64,000 nt of DNA from JBBQVS01 sp964657325 (GCA_964657325.1 CAZZVE010000009.1:5465-69464); one strand, 5' to 3'; positions 51,467 through 61,379 are shown, numbered from the stretch's first letter. The notes: a model not told the origin generated them from the letters alone. A program made the numbers and translations.

Positions 51467-52258
51467 CTATCTTGAGCGCAAAAAGTGCAAGAAGTGTTTT
51501 TTCTCTGCACCGTTCGTACTCTCGTTGTACACAACCTGACTCTGGCGCAACTCATTTTTCACAATGGTGGTAGGCCATGTCTCTATCATTTGCTGCAAAC
51601 GTTGTTGACCAACAAGCTTTTCAAGTGGTTGCAAGCTTTGAGCAACGTTTGGTGGACGCTTGTGCATTCCATGCGCATCAGACGCGATACAATGAATCAA
51701 ACCCTGCTTCACCAGTACCTCAGCAGTACGTCGCACTGTGCTTCCATGAATGCCAAGTACGCTACTAGCTGTCAATTGCGTCAACGCTCCGTGTTGAATC
51801 AAGGCAGCGAGCCGCGCTGGGTCTTTTTGAATAGTACGATAGCGTTCAGGATGCGCGATGATCGGTACAATGCCGTGTGATTGCAGTTCAAAAATGACCT
51901 GATCCGTCTCAGGCAACCACATCGTGTTCCATAGCTCTAGGAGCAAGTACCGACTTCCGTTGAGTGTAGCGACCCGTCCTGCCTGAATATCTTCTACAAG
52001 ACCGGGACGGATAAGAACCTCGTGTCCAGCAAAGAGGCGTAGGGGGATACGTTGCTGCTCCAATACCTGCTGTAACTCGTTGACTCGTGCGCGAATTTCT
52101 GTTGCTGAATAGCGCGGATATTCATCATTAGAATGTGGCGTTGCGATAGCGGCTTCGATGCCTTCCTGTACAAGTGCCTGAGCTAGTACTATCGACTCCT
52201 GTAGTGTGGCGGGTCCATCATCCACACCCGGTAAAATATGAAGATGTATATCAAGCAT
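51467..52258 (-). CDS. PHP-type tyrosine phosphatase (CpsB/YwqE family)
   Basis: A 263-residue polymerase-and-histidinol-phosphatase fold enzyme. Metal ligands are in MLDIHLHILPGVDDG, IATPHSNDEYPRY, LFAGHEVLI, IIAHPERYR and CIASDAHGMHKRPP. In Firmicutes such proteins (CpsB, CapC, YwqE) remove phosphate from the tyrosine autokinase tail. The autokinase at 47501 lies in the same locus, making this its probable partner. Start ATG 52258 is behind GGAAAGA. Confidence 0.92.
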   Translation of the reverse strand: MLDIHLHILPGVDDGPATLQESIVLAQALVQEGIEAAIATPHSNDEYPRYSATEIRARVNELQQVLEQQRIPLRLFAGHEVLIRPGLVEDIQAGRVATLNGSRYLLLELWNTMWLPETDQVIFELQSHGIVPIIAHPERYRTIQKDPARLAALIQHGALTQLTASSVLGIHGSTVRRTAEVLVKQGLIHCIASDAHGMHKRPPNVAQSLQPLEKLVGQQRLQQMIETWPTTIVKNELRQSQVVYNESTNGAEKKHFLHFLRSR

Positions 52259-52288
52259 ATCTTTCTTTCCTCCTTCCCTCGCGCAATA

Positions 52289-54274
52289 CTACATTTGTTT
52301 CCAGAATACAGACATATTTGTATCTTCATTCAGTGTACCAGTAAAATGTGTCTGCTGAGCATTCTCGCGTAGCAACCCACCCTGTACACTGGTTATCGCT
52401 TCATGCAAAGGGAGCATCATCTGTACATGCATTTGCCAAAGAACACCCGCCTGTCGTTGAACTTCATACTGATAATGCCATCCCCCTTGCTGGTCTTTTA
52501 CAGCAGCATGAGGAACTTGCCAGTACAGCTTTATAATCTTTGACTGCCCATAGGAAATTTTGACGTAACTTCCCCACCTCTCGCGCCCGAACTCATATCC
52601 CTTTTCATATACCGGGCCTATTTGTCCAGTTAAGGCTGCATTGGGTGGTACATAGATATACACAACATCCTGATAGATGGGGTTGCCATAGTCGGTACCA
52701 GGAATATCCCAGACGTAATTGAGCGTTGTCTGATGAATAGCATTACCTTGCGTGTCAATTGTCACCTGATCGTTCAAAGTGTAGTGTATGAAGGTGTTAG
52801 CCTTGTCCGCGGCAATATTTGTATCAACTACCATCAGGGAATCGCTATCATAGGACTCAATAGTTGAGTCAACATGTGCCAGATGCAACACAGCCTCGAC
52901 CTCGCTTGCATTGAAGTACAATTGCAGGTCTTTTGATCGCAAACCAGCGAGTAGCACTTGCAAAAACTTGGGAAGTGCAGATGATGAGAGCTGATGCACA
53001 TGTTCAAGAAAATGTTCCGCCAACAGCTCGCTGAAGCGTTTTCGGAGCGATGAATGTCCATCCGGTGACGCAATTGTATCAGGACCTTCCCCGGCAGCTC
53101 CTAACTGATGGAAGTGGATTTGCGTGATGATATTCTCTGGAGTGATAGTTTCCTGATATTCTGGCATGTAGATGGGACCAGTAATAGCGAGTGCCTTCTG
53201 AATCAGGACGGGTGTTAGCGCAATCACTCCTTGCACTGGCACTTTCCCCCCTTCTCGATGGTAGTTTTGCTCACCGTACTGGGCGGATGTTGGAAAGTTC
53301 GCACTGAGATTAGAGTCCCGTAAACTCCAACTTTCATGAGACAATGGAAACCATGAGTATGCAGGCGGATAGGGTATGGTATTTCCTTGTGTCACAAAAG
53401 GGTGGTCAAGCAGGTCTACATCAGTAATATTTGCCTTGAGCAATCGCCCTCCTGACAGTGTGGCGATACCATAATTTCCAATAAAGCCACCACCGGGACG
53501 TAGTTCGCTTGAGTCAAGCATCTCAATTAAAAATGATGTAGGTGTACCAACACCAAGCAGGTTTGGAAGTGCCGGGAGTAGTTTCTCAAAAACACTCAGC
53601 CATTGACGCGCAGTCGGTATCTCCATCTGCACGACACCTAGCATCTTACTGAGTCGCGGGCTGAATTGTACATCACCCGGTTTCACCTGGCTCAGCAGGT
53701 CGAGTGCGTGTGAAAGTTTGGTAATAACTTGCAGTGCATTCTGGCGGATACTCAGCATGTCGGCAGAAGTAAGCCCTTTTCCCTTGCTGCTCAGCGGATT
53801 TTGAAATCGCGTTATCAATGTACGAAGCAACGTGCATCCTACTACTCCTGCCTGTGCAACATTGAGAGCCGCTGGTACCAGCGTAAAGGCTGCTTGCAGT
53901 TCACCTCCATAGACAGGAAGATGTGTACTGACTCCTGGCACACTCTGAAGGTTTGCCTGTAGACGTGTAAAATCACTTTCCGCGCTCCCAAACTCATGCT
54001 GTACACTATCAATAGTGTTCAACTCGAAGAGATGTTGCGAACCTCCTTTGAAAATCGTTTCGACCTGCTGTAAGTGTTGCACACCTTCATTTGCTAACGA
54101 TGTATCTTGTCGATACTGCGATACGGACATCTGATAGCCGACAAATGTGGTCGAACTGATGGCGCAAAGCAAAAATACTATACCTATAATCGACAAGAGC
54201 AAACGCCTTCGTCTTTTCGTAGGAGGAGGCGAAGAGACACGTACAGCAGTCAGATATTCTTGCTTACTCTTCAC
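52289..54274 (-). CDS. DUF4012 membrane-anchored protein
   Basis: A 661-residue protein. A lysine/arginine-rich start (TKRRRRLLLS) and one hydrophobic segment at about 25-48 anchor it, leaving most outside. The outer region has the DUF4012 blocks LRPGGGFIGNYGIATLSGGR, NANFPTSAQ-like NLSANFPTSAQYG, and ITGPIYMPEYQETITPEN. The family occurs in exopolysaccharide loci of Gram-positive bacteria and Chloroflexota and has no settled function. It overlaps the upstream dehydratase by GTGA and is followed by the phosphatase gene. A part in export or attachment of the polymer is plausible, but unproven. Confidence 0.85.
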   Translation of the reverse strand: MKSKQEYLTAVRVSSPPPTKRRRRLLLSIIGIVFLLCAISSTTFVGYQMSVSQYRQDTSLANEGVQHLQQVETIFKGGSQHLFELNTIDSVQHEFGSAESDFTRLQANLQSVPGVSTHLPVYGGELQAAFTLVPAALNVAQAGVVGCTLLRTLITRFQNPLSSKGKGLTSADMLSIRQNALQVITKLSHALDLLSQVKPGDVQFSPRLSKMLGVVQMEIPTARQWLSVFEKLLPALPNLLGVGTPTSFLIEMLDSSELRPGGGFIGNYGIATLSGGRLLKANITDVDLLDHPFVTQGNTIPYPPAYSWFPLSHESWSLRDSNLSANFPTSAQYGEQNYHREGGKVPVQGVIALTPVLIQKALAITGPIYMPEYQETITPENIITQIHFHQLGAAGEGPDTIASPDGHSSLRKRFSELLAEHFLEHVHQLSSSALPKFLQVLLAGLRSKDLQLYFNASEVEAVLHLAHVDSTIESYDSDSLMVVDTNIAADKANTFIHYTLNDQVTIDTQGNAIHQTTLNYVWDIPGTDYGNPIYQDVVYIYVPPNAALTGQIGPVYEKGYEFGRERWGSYVKISYGQSKIIKLYWQVPHAAVKDQQGGWHYQYEVQRQAGVLWQMHVQMMLPLHEAITSVQGGLLRENAQQTHFTGTLNEDTNMSVFWKQM

Positions 54275-55500
54275 TTTGCCAACCTCTCCTGGTTATATGC
54301 AGCCGTTAGTTCCATAGGAGTTGTTGAAAGAGTGTGAAGCGGCAAGATATCAATAGACGAGAGAAGATTTGTGGCACTGAAAGATGGCGTCGCAACTTCT
54401 TGTTTGCGTACAATAGTAAGTAAAGAATTGCGCAAGACCGACACATCCTCTTGATACAACTTGTTCTCTAGCATCTGCATCCACTGTGCAATGGTCGAGC
54501 GCGTGGGCACATGTGTTTGACGATGAACGCAGAAAATCTTGCTATAGCTTGTTGGTTGCAATTCCTCATCTGCCGCCACTAATTTCTCGTGCAGACACTC
54601 GCCTGGTCGTAGACCAGTGTACACAATATCGATGTCTTTCTTCAAAGAGGAACGCTGACTATGAATCATCCTGGTTGCAAGGTCAAGAATGCGTATAGGA
54701 CTTCCCATATCCAGCAAATAGAGACAACTCTGATGCGCAATCGCGGCTGTAAGGATTACTAGCCCACAGGCTTCAGAAATAGTCATGAAGTAACGGGTAG
54801 CTTCGGGATGCGTTACCGTTACTGGCCCGCCTCGCTCAATCTGTTGAGCAAAAATTGGAATGACGCTACCACGGCTTCCCATGACATTACCAAAACGTAC
54901 CGAGGAGAAGCTGGTTGTTTCTTCAACATCTTGCATGCCTTGTGACTGCACAATAAGTTCGCCGATGCGCTTTGAGGCACCCAGGACGCTCACTGGTTCA
55001 GCAGCCTTATCGCTAGAAATAAACACGAAACGTGCTACTCCATTTTCACGCGCAAGACTACACAAGGAATAAGTTGCGAGCACATTCGTACGTATAGCTT
55101 CAATAGGGTGCTGTTCAAGCAGTGGCACATGTTTATAGGCGGCTGCGTGAAAAACAATGTGTGGGCTTGTCTCGGCGAAAATACGTCGCATTCGCGCCTT
55201 ATTTGTGATATCACCTATGCACACACGAAGACGATCCGCAAACGGATGTGTTCGCACGCTTTCCGCGAGATCAAACAGGCCCGTTTCGTTATTATCAAGC
55301 GCAATAAGGTACTCAGGCTCATCGTTAAGTATCAAGCGGCACAGTTCCGAACCAATTGATCCCGCGGCCCCTGTGACGAGCACAGCCTGTCCTCGTAAAA
55401 GTGCATATGTCTCTGCCGTTCGGAGGGGAACTACCTCACGGTCTAACAGTTCCGCCACATTAATAGGCTGGCGATAACCCGTATGTAAGAATTGATTCAT
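54271..55500 (-). CDS. CapD/WbpM-type nucleotide-sugar 4,6-dehydratase, short form
   Basis: About 409 residues. ATG 55500 is behind GAGGATGG; a GTG ten codons earlier is possible. It holds VLVTGAAGSIGSELCRLIL, FHAAAYKHVPLLEQHP and FISSDKAAEPVSVLGASKR, the SDR core of UDP-GlcNAc 4,6-dehydratases (WbpM, PglF, CapD). In these the usual SDR tyrosine is replaced by Met; here the aligned residue is Leu, which deserves checking. The N-terminal membrane region of the long WbpM form is missing. It probably makes the 4-keto-6-deoxy sugar used by the DegT aminotransferase transcribed just before it. Confidence 0.87.
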   Translation of the reverse strand: MNQFLHTGYRQPINVAELLDREVVPLRTAETYALLRGQAVLVTGAAGSIGSELCRLILNDEPEYLIALDNNETGLFDLAESVRTHPFADRLRVCIGDITNKARMRRIFAETSPHIVFHAAAYKHVPLLEQHPIEAIRTNVLATYSLCSLARENGVARFVFISSDKAAEPVSVLGASKRIGELIVQSQGMQDVEETTSFSSVRFGNVMGSRGSVIPIFAQQIERGGPVTVTHPEATRYFMTISEACGLVILTAAIAHQSCLYLLDMGSPIRILDLATRMIHSQRSSLKKDIDIVYTGLRPGECLHEKLVAADEELQPTSYSKIFCVHRQTHVPTRSTIAQWMQMLENKLYQEDVSVLRNSLLTIVRKQEVATPSFSATNLLSSIDILPLHTLSTTPMELTAAYNQERLAK

Positions 55501-55599
55501 AATTCCATCCTCATCCTTCCACTTTCCCACTCACCTCTGACTCTCTATTTGAGAGAAATGAATATATTGAAGAGAGGATATAGCTCTCTTCAGACTTCT

Positions 55600-56832
55600 T
55601 TATTTTGTGTGTGTCATGATAATTTGCTTCACAGCAGCGATGACATCTTCCACATCCTCTTCAGTCATCCCCGGATAGATAGGTAGAGAAATGGCCCTTT
55701 CGTAAGCGGAAAGCGCGACAGGAAAATCATCGCGCTTCAATCCATAGGTGTTGCGATAGAAGGGATGCAGGTGAAGTGGAATAAAATGAACACTCGTGCC
55801 AATTTGTGCCGCCGTCAATGCCTTGATACAGTCATCACGACCGATGCTAAGGCGTTCCAAGCGCAAACGTAAGATATAGAGATGCCACGCATGTTCACAA
55901 TGCGCTGGATTTGGAGGCGTTTCCACTTCGGGCCACTGCTGAAATGCCTGTGTATATCGCTGTGCGATACTTCGTCTACGAGCCAGCAATGCCTCACTGC
56001 GCTCCAGTTGATGTAGACCAATCGAGGCTGCAATGTCGGTCATATTATACTTATAACCAGCTTCTAGTACCTCGTAATACCAGTTTCCCTCTTTACTATA
56101 GCGTTTCCATGCGTCACGACTGATACCATGAAGCGACATAAGCGAGGCATGTTGTGCGTACTGCTCGTTCGCCGTAGTGAGCATTCCCCCTTCACCCGTA
56201 GATAACGTTTTTGTTGCATAAAAGCTGAATGCCGTCATATCGCTGATCGAACCAATCATACGTCCCCGATACTTCGCGGGAAAAGCATGTGCGGCATCCT
56301 CAATAACAGGGATGTTATGCCGATGTGCGATATCAAGAATGGCGTCTAGTTCGGCAGATAAGCCAGCTATATGTACGACGATGATCGCCTTTGTCTTTGA
56401 TGTGATACGCTGCTCTAACAGATCTGGGTCAAGATTACATGTCACAGGATCGACATCGACAAAGACAGGACGCGCATGATGATAGACAACAACTTCAGCC
56501 GTGGCAGTAAAAGTGTAAACAGGAACAATTACCTCGTCACCTGCCTGTAGCCCAATAGCACTAAGCGCAAGGTGCATTGCGGCAGTCGCGGAATTAACCG
56601 CGACTGCGTGGGGAGCAAGTACGCGCTCCGCAAATGCATGTTCAAAACGTTTTGTCTTGGGACCAGTAGTGAGCCAACCAGAACGCAACGTGTCTACCAC
56701 CTCGTCAATCTCAACCTGCGTGATATGCGGTACGGCGAACGGTAAAAAGCTTGTTCGCGGCATACGAGAATGCGCGTTCTCTGGCTCCTGAGTGACTGTT
56801 ACTCCTGCTTTACGTTGAAATTTAGACTCCAT
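55600..56832 (-). CDS. DegT/DnrJ/EryC1 aminotransferase
   Basis: About 410 residues of PLP-dependent sugar aminotransferase. The Schiff-base lysine lies in FSFYATKTLSTGEGGML; other marks are HAVAVNSATAAMHLAL, VYTFTATAEVVVYHHARPVF and IEDAAHAFPAKYRGRMIGS. The enzyme transfers the amino group of glutamate to a 4-keto (or 3-keto) nucleotide sugar. The CapD-like dehydratase directly downstream favours a 4-keto-6-deoxy substrate, giving UDP-4-amino-sugar. Start ATG 56832 overlaps the sugar transferase end by 11 bases. Confidence 0.9.
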   Translation of the reverse strand: MESKFQRKAGVTVTQEPENAHSRMPRTSFLPFAVPHITQVEIDEVVDTLRSGWLTTGPKTKRFEHAFAERVLAPHAVAVNSATAAMHLALSAIGLQAGDEVIVPVYTFTATAEVVVYHHARPVFVDVDPVTCNLDPDLLEQRITSKTKAIIVVHIAGLSAELDAILDIAHRHNIPVIEDAAHAFPAKYRGRMIGSISDMTAFSFYATKTLSTGEGGMLTTANEQYAQHASLMSLHGISRDAWKRYSKEGNWYYEVLEAGYKYNMTDIAASIGLHQLERSEALLARRRSIAQRYTQAFQQWPEVETPPNPAHCEHAWHLYILRLRLERLSIGRDDCIKALTAAQIGTSVHFIPLHLHPFYRNTYGLKRDDFPVALSAYERAISLPIYPGMTEEDVEDVIAAVKQIIMTHTK

Positions 56833-57535
56833 GACCACCTACCACCTCAATCACTGTTTTTAAAAGAATACGTATATCCATTTTTATTGTTCGCTGTTGC
56901 ACATATAAAAGATCGTATTGCAATTTTTCGAGTTCGCTCTTGCTGCTATCGCCATAGCCATAGTTTACCTGTGCTAGCCCAGTTAATCCTGGCTTGACGA
57001 GCAAGCGAGCACTGTATTCTGGGTGTAACTGCTCCAATTCCCGGACATACACTTCGCGCTCTGGTCGCGGACCAATCAAGCTCATCTCACCACGCAAGAT
57101 ATTGATCACCTGAGGCAATTCATCAATGTGAGTAGCACGCAAGAAGTGCCCAATACGTGTGACACGCGAGTCACGCTTTGTCGCCCAGATAACTTGTCCA
57201 CTTTGCTCTGCGTCCTGCCGCATTGAGCGTATCTTGATTATCCAAAAGCTTTTTCCCTTGTAGCCAACACGCTGCTGGTAATAAAAGATGGGACCCGGCG
57301 AGTCGAGTAGCATGAAAGGAACCAATACAAGGAGCAAAACTAAGAGAATAATTACCCCACCTATGCCAAAAACAATATTTATTCCATTGCACCAGATAGA
57401 ATAGAAAGACAGATCAGTATTTACTGTATACTCCATTTGCATCGCGTTCCCCACGATACCATCGAATGCGGCGTTCAGATAAGAGCTTTTTGTAGATGTT
57501 ATCAAAGGTGCAGTACTTGTCACCTCGTTCTTCAT
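56822..57535 (-). CDS. Initiating sugar-phosphate transferase (polyprenyl-P)
   Basis: A 237-residue member of the bacterial sugar-transferase family. It loads the first sugar-1-phosphate onto undecaprenyl phosphate on the inner membrane face. One long hydrophobic re-entrant helix (about 52-78) is followed by SPGPIFYYQQRVGYKGK, WIIKIRSMRQDA (the usual KFRSM), HIDELPQVINILRGEMS with the catalytic Asp-Glu, and LIGPRPERE. The short N-terminus lacks the multi-helix part of WbaP/WcaJ, so this is the small monotopic type. Ends PGLTGLAQVNYGYGD. Confidence 0.92.
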   Translation of the reverse strand: MKNEVTSTAPLITSTKSSYLNAAFDGIVGNAMQMEYTVNTDLSFYSIWCNGINIVFGIGGVIILLVLLLVLVPFMLLDSPGPIFYYQQRVGYKGKSFWIIKIRSMRQDAEQSGQVIWATKRDSRVTRIGHFLRATHIDELPQVINILRGEMSLIGPRPEREVYVRELEQLHPEYSARLLVKPGLTGLAQVNYGYGDSSKSELEKLQYDLLYVQQRTIKMDIRILLKTVIEVVGGHGV

Positions 57536-57608
57536 GTAGCGTCATCCTCCTTCTTATTAATAAAAGCATATAGTCTCTTTATTTAACATACAGCATCGTC
57601 CAAATACG

Positions 57609-58838
57609 TTAAGCTCTTTGTGTCACAACAAGACGGGTTTCAAGTGCCTTTGTGAGTTGAATTCGGTCAAAGCGACGTTCGACAAACATACGACCACGTT
57701 GTCCTAATGTGTCGGCTATTTCTGGATGCTCGTATAGGTGTAGAATGGCCTCAACCAGAGCATCAGCATTCTCTGGCTCTACATACAGAGCAGCACCTGC
57801 TTCTTGCTCTACGAGCCGACGCGCCTCGCCATCAACTCCCAACAAGATAGGACGAGCACATGCCATTACCTCGTACATCTTCGACGGAAGTGCGCCTTCA
57901 AAGAGCGGAACTTTGCGGAGTGGTACAAGACACGCATCGGCTCCTGCCAGGAGCAGAGGCATTTGTTCATGCGGTTGGGTGTCAAGAAACGCAACATTTG
58001 TAAGGCTGCGTTTTCTTGCGTATGCTATCAAATCTGTCTTTGTCGCACCATCACCAACCAGGACAAAACGAATGTTCGGATAATCACGCAACTGCTCGGC
58101 TGCCTCCAATACAGTCATGAGACCATGTGCTAGTCCATGCGTACCGGCATAAAGAACAGTAAACGTATCTTCCCAACACAATGTTGCGCGTGCCTGCGTT
58201 TTATCACGTGGATAAAATTTTGTGGTGTCTACGCCATTCGTCAACGTAAAAACATGATCCTCTTCCAACCCACGCTGGATTAGCAGCGTCCGTATTCCCT
58301 CTGTCAAAGCCCAGACCGCGCTTGCACGCTGATAGGTTGACCATTCTAACCATTCAGCAAGCCGTATTAGTATGGGATTATGCAACATGCCTAACTGCAC
58401 AGCCGACGCAGGCCAGATATCGGAAACCGTAAAGATGAAGGGACAGCGCTTTCCCCAAGCAAGAAGGCGTGCGGCAAATGCATCGAAGAGCGGTGGCGAC
58501 TCGACGATCATCACGTCAGGCCGTCCAACTGCTTGCCAGCCAAGAATGGGTGAGAGGCAGCCAAAGGAAAGCTGCGCCACAATTCGACGTAAAAAACCCT
58601 TGTTAGGACTCGTATAAGTCCATACTCGCACAATCCGCACGCCATCACGCAATTCTTGCTGTACTAGATGACCGCGATACTCAGGAGGAACAATGCCAGT
58701 TGGATAGTTTGGGACGGTGGTAAGCACCGTCACACTATGGCCTTGCTTCACTAAATGTTGAGCTGTTTCACTGATTCGTACTGCCGGAGCAGCCTTCTCC
58801 GGCGGGTAATAAGGAGTTATAAAAAGAATATGTGTCAT
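57609..58838 (-). CDS. GT4-family glycosyltransferase (WbuB-like)
   Basis: A 409-residue GT-B enzyme. N-terminal MTHILFITPYYPPEKAAPAV and VLTTVPNYPTGIVPPEYRG match WbuB-type transferases for amino-deoxy sugars. The donor half shows FTVLYAGTHGLAHGLMTVLE and LFEGALPSKMYEVMACARPI with the acidic pair. It lies between the sugar transferase and the UDP-sugar enzymes, so it probably adds the second residue. Donor sugar is not proven. Confidence 0.89.
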   Translation of the reverse strand: MTHILFITPYYPPEKAAPAVRISETAQHLVKQGHSVTVLTTVPNYPTGIVPPEYRGHLVQQELRDGVRIVRVWTYTSPNKGFLRRIVAQLSFGCLSPILGWQAVGRPDVMIVESPPLFDAFAARLLAWGKRCPFIFTVSDIWPASAVQLGMLHNPILIRLAEWLEWSTYQRASAVWALTEGIRTLLIQRGLEEDHVFTLTNGVDTTKFYPRDKTQARATLCWEDTFTVLYAGTHGLAHGLMTVLEAAEQLRDYPNIRFVLVGDGATKTDLIAYARKRSLTNVAFLDTQPHEQMPLLLAGADACLVPLRKVPLFEGALPSKMYEVMACARPILLGVDGEARRLVEQEAGAALYVEPENADALVEAILHLYEHPEIADTLGQRGRMFVERRFDRIQLTKALETRLVVTQRA

Positions 58839-58871
58839 ACAGTATAATCCATCAACATTCTTAAAAAATCA

Positions 58872-59924
58872 TTATTGAAATGCTTTTGCGATCCGTGCCG
58901 CTGCATCTCCACGTCCAAATGGATGATGTAGTGGCTGTGCAGGTCTGTCCCGATGTACAGCTTCTATGATAGCTGCGTCTTTGGTCCCAACGAGTACATT
59001 CCATCCCGCCTCAACTGTCTCAGGCCACTCCGTCTCCTGCCGTAGAGTGATACAAGGCGTACAGAGAAAAAATGCCTCTTTTTGCACACCGCCAGAGTCG
59101 GTGATGACACAATGCGCGGCATCCTCAAGCGTGAGCATATCCAGATAGCCGACTGGCTCGATAAAATGAATATGATCGTTCCAGGTGATGTCATACGTTG
59201 CTAAGCGCGCTTGTGTACGCGGATGAATAGGAAAGATAACGGGCATGTCGAGTCTATTCAGGGCAGAAGCGATGTTACGCATTGCTTCAACATCATCACT
59301 ATTCGAGGCGCGATGCACCGTTGCCAATACATACTGGTGTGGCGTCACATGCAGTGTTGGTAGAAGTACCTGAGCATTGGCGGCAAGTTTAGGTTGCATC
59401 TGCAAGAGAGTGTCATACATAACATCCCCTACCACCTCAACTCCTGTGACCATCCCCTCGTGTTCTAGCTGCTTGCGTGCTGTTTCCGTTGGACAAAATA
59501 GACGTTGTGACAGGCAATCGGTGACAACGCGATTGATCTCCTCTGGCATCGCCCGATTATAGCTGCGTAACCCTGCTTCAACATGGGCCACAGGAATATG
59601 CAATTTCACGGCGGCTAATGCGCCCGCGAGCGTTGAATTTGTGTCACCAAAGACGATCACCCAGTCCGGCTGCACCTTCAAAAGCACCTGCTCAATCTCA
59701 TCGAGCATATGTGCCGTTTGCTTTCCATGCGAACCAGAACCGACATGAAGATGATAGTCTGGCTCAGGTAATGTTAACTCCTCAAAGAAAAGAGATGACA
59801 TGCGATAGTCATAATGCTGGCCCGTGTGAATAATAAGTTCTTCATGTTGCTGCCTCAGCATTCGACTGACGGGAGCAAGCTTGACAAACTGGGGACGTGC
59901 TCCCACAATGGAAACTAGTCTCAT
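58872..59924 (-). CDS. wecB: UDP-GlcNAc 2-epimerase-type enzyme (non-hydrolysing)
   Basis: A 350-residue WecB-type epimerase. Motifs: VGARPQFVKLAPVSRML, HTGQHYDYRMSSLFFEEL, VFGDTNSTLAGALAA, HVEAGLRSYNRAMPEEINR and TDSGGVQKEAFFL. It inverts C2 of UDP-GlcNAc to UDP-ManNAc. A WbpI-type role on a 2,3-diacetamido sugar is also possible, given neighbours at 61.4 and 62.4 kb. Full length, active-site residues complete. It starts 3 bases after the dehydrogenase stop. Confidence 0.92.
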   Translation of the reverse strand: MRLVSIVGARPQFVKLAPVSRMLRQQHEELIIHTGQHYDYRMSSLFFEELTLPEPDYHLHVGSGSHGKQTAHMLDEIEQVLLKVQPDWVIVFGDTNSTLAGALAAVKLHIPVAHVEAGLRSYNRAMPEEINRVVTDCLSQRLFCPTETARKQLEHEGMVTGVEVVGDVMYDTLLQMQPKLAANAQVLLPTLHVTPHQYVLATVHRASNSDDVEAMRNIASALNRLDMPVIFPIHPRTQARLATYDITWNDHIHFIEPVGYLDMLTLEDAAHCVITDSGGVQKEAFFLCTPCITLRQETEWPETVEAGWNVLVGTKDAAIIEAVHRDRPAQPLHHPFGRGDAAARIAKAFQ

Positions 59925-59927
59925 TAT

Positions 59928-61379
59928 TTACACTCGCTTTCCATGAAGCACATACTGTCCAGCATCACTTCTCGTCTTCTCTACTCCTTCATCAGAAGCA
60001 TGCGTTTGAGTTTGTCCACGCTTACCATCGCCGATAAAGAGGTAGTGCATTCCCAATGCCTCTATCTGCTCCTTTTGTAGCATTCTACGCCCATCAAGTA
60101 CGACACTACAGTGCGTCAAGCGTCCAAAGTCGAATGTGGCGTAGCTCTGGTGGGCGGCCTGTAGAATAACGGCACATATATGTGGCTCGACCTCTGGTGA
60201 AAGAGGAGTATAGCCAAGCGCACGCAGTTCATCATGCGTGAAGAGCGGATCATCAACGTACACAGTCGCGTCACGTTGTATGAGTGCCTCTTGCAACAGT
60301 TTCGCGCTTGTAAATGCCGTCTCACGCACATCACCTCGGTACGCTACTCCAAGCATCAGCACAGCCTGTTGAACGAGTGACCCAACAACTTCCTCGACAC
60401 GGCTCACTGCGTAACTCGCCATAGAGTCGTTGATAGTACGCGCGGCACGTGGCAAGTTCAAAGCTGGCAACTGGGAATTGCTATAAGAAACAGAGAAATT
60501 ACTTGCGGTAGGAGCAGGAGAGGAGCATTCCTTCTCTACGCCAGCCAGCAAGAAATAAGGATAGACAGGAATACAGTGTCCCCCCACGCCAACACCTGGT
60601 GTGTGGATATGCGAGTACGGTTGTGTATTGGCAGCCGCAATCGCTGTAGTAACGTTAAGATTGTGCATATCAGCGAAACACGCGTACTCGTTCGCAAGAG
60701 CTATATTCACGTCTCGATAGGTTGTCTCAATCAGCTTCACGAACTCGGCTTCGTCAGTAGAAGCTGTAGTGATAATCTGAGCTGGCAGAACAGAACGATA
60801 GAATGCAGCAGCAGCCTCTGTACTCTTCCTATCAATGCCCCCTACGACTTTCGGGTAGGTCCGTAAATCGTGAAAGATGTGACCGGAAGAGACCCGCTCT
60901 GGACTATAGGCAAGGAAGAAGTCTTTCCCTGCTTTCAAATTTGAGGCATGCTCAAGTAAAGGTCTTAATCTATACGCAGTTGTTCCCACGGGCAAAGTTG
61001 TTTCATAGAGCACAAGTGTGTCATGTTGCAGATTCGCCCCTATTGTTGTAGTCACCCGATCTATATTTGCGAAATTTGTCTCGTGATTAGCATCAATGAT
61101 GACAGGAACAATCACCACAATCACTCGTGATTTCTGTGCTGCCATTGCAGTATCTAATGTTGCCCACAACCGACCTTCGGCAACGAGGCGCGACACTTCA
61201 TATGCTAACTCAGGCTCTCCTTGCACATGTGACTGACCCGCATTGATCGTCTTGACAACCTCCGCGTTACTATCACAACCAATAACGTGCCAACCCTGCA
61301 AGGCGTACTGTACAGCAAGTGGAAGACCAATCTTGCCCAATCCCACGACCATCACGGTCGAAGCAACATCAAAATACAT
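59928..61379 (-). CDS. wecC: UDP-N-acetyl-mannosamine/glucosamine 6-dehydrogenase
   Basis: A 483-residue UDP-sugar dehydrogenase. MVVGLGKIGLPLAVQYALQG binds NAD; the catalytic cysteine is in GVGVGGHCIPVYPYF; the AYSPERVSSGH and KLIETTYRDVNIALANEYA blocks are typical of the WecC/WbpA group. It makes the uronic acid at C6 of UDP-ManNAc or UDP-GlcNAc in two NAD steps. Between the epimerase and the Gfo/Idh gene, it could serve ManNAcA or the diacetamido-uronate route. The C-terminal 30 residues after LFIGDGKRG are an unusual hydrophilic extension. Confidence 0.92.
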   Translation of the reverse strand: MYFDVASTVMVVGLGKIGLPLAVQYALQGWHVIGCDSNAEVVKTINAGQSHVQGEPELAYEVSRLVAEGRLWATLDTAMAAQKSRVIVVIVPVIIDANHETNFANIDRVTTTIGANLQHDTLVLYETTLPVGTTAYRLRPLLEHASNLKAGKDFFLAYSPERVSSGHIFHDLRTYPKVVGGIDRKSTEAAAAFYRSVLPAQIITTASTDEAEFVKLIETTYRDVNIALANEYACFADMHNLNVTTAIAAANTQPYSHIHTPGVGVGGHCIPVYPYFLLAGVEKECSSPAPTASNFSVSYSNSQLPALNLPRAARTINDSMASYAVSRVEEVVGSLVQQAVLMLGVAYRGDVRETAFTSAKLLQEALIQRDATVYVDDPLFTHDELRALGYTPLSPEVEPHICAVILQAAHQSYATFDFGRLTHCSVVLDGRRMLQKEQIEALGMHYLFIGDGKRGQTQTHASDEGVEKTRSDAGQYVLHGKRV

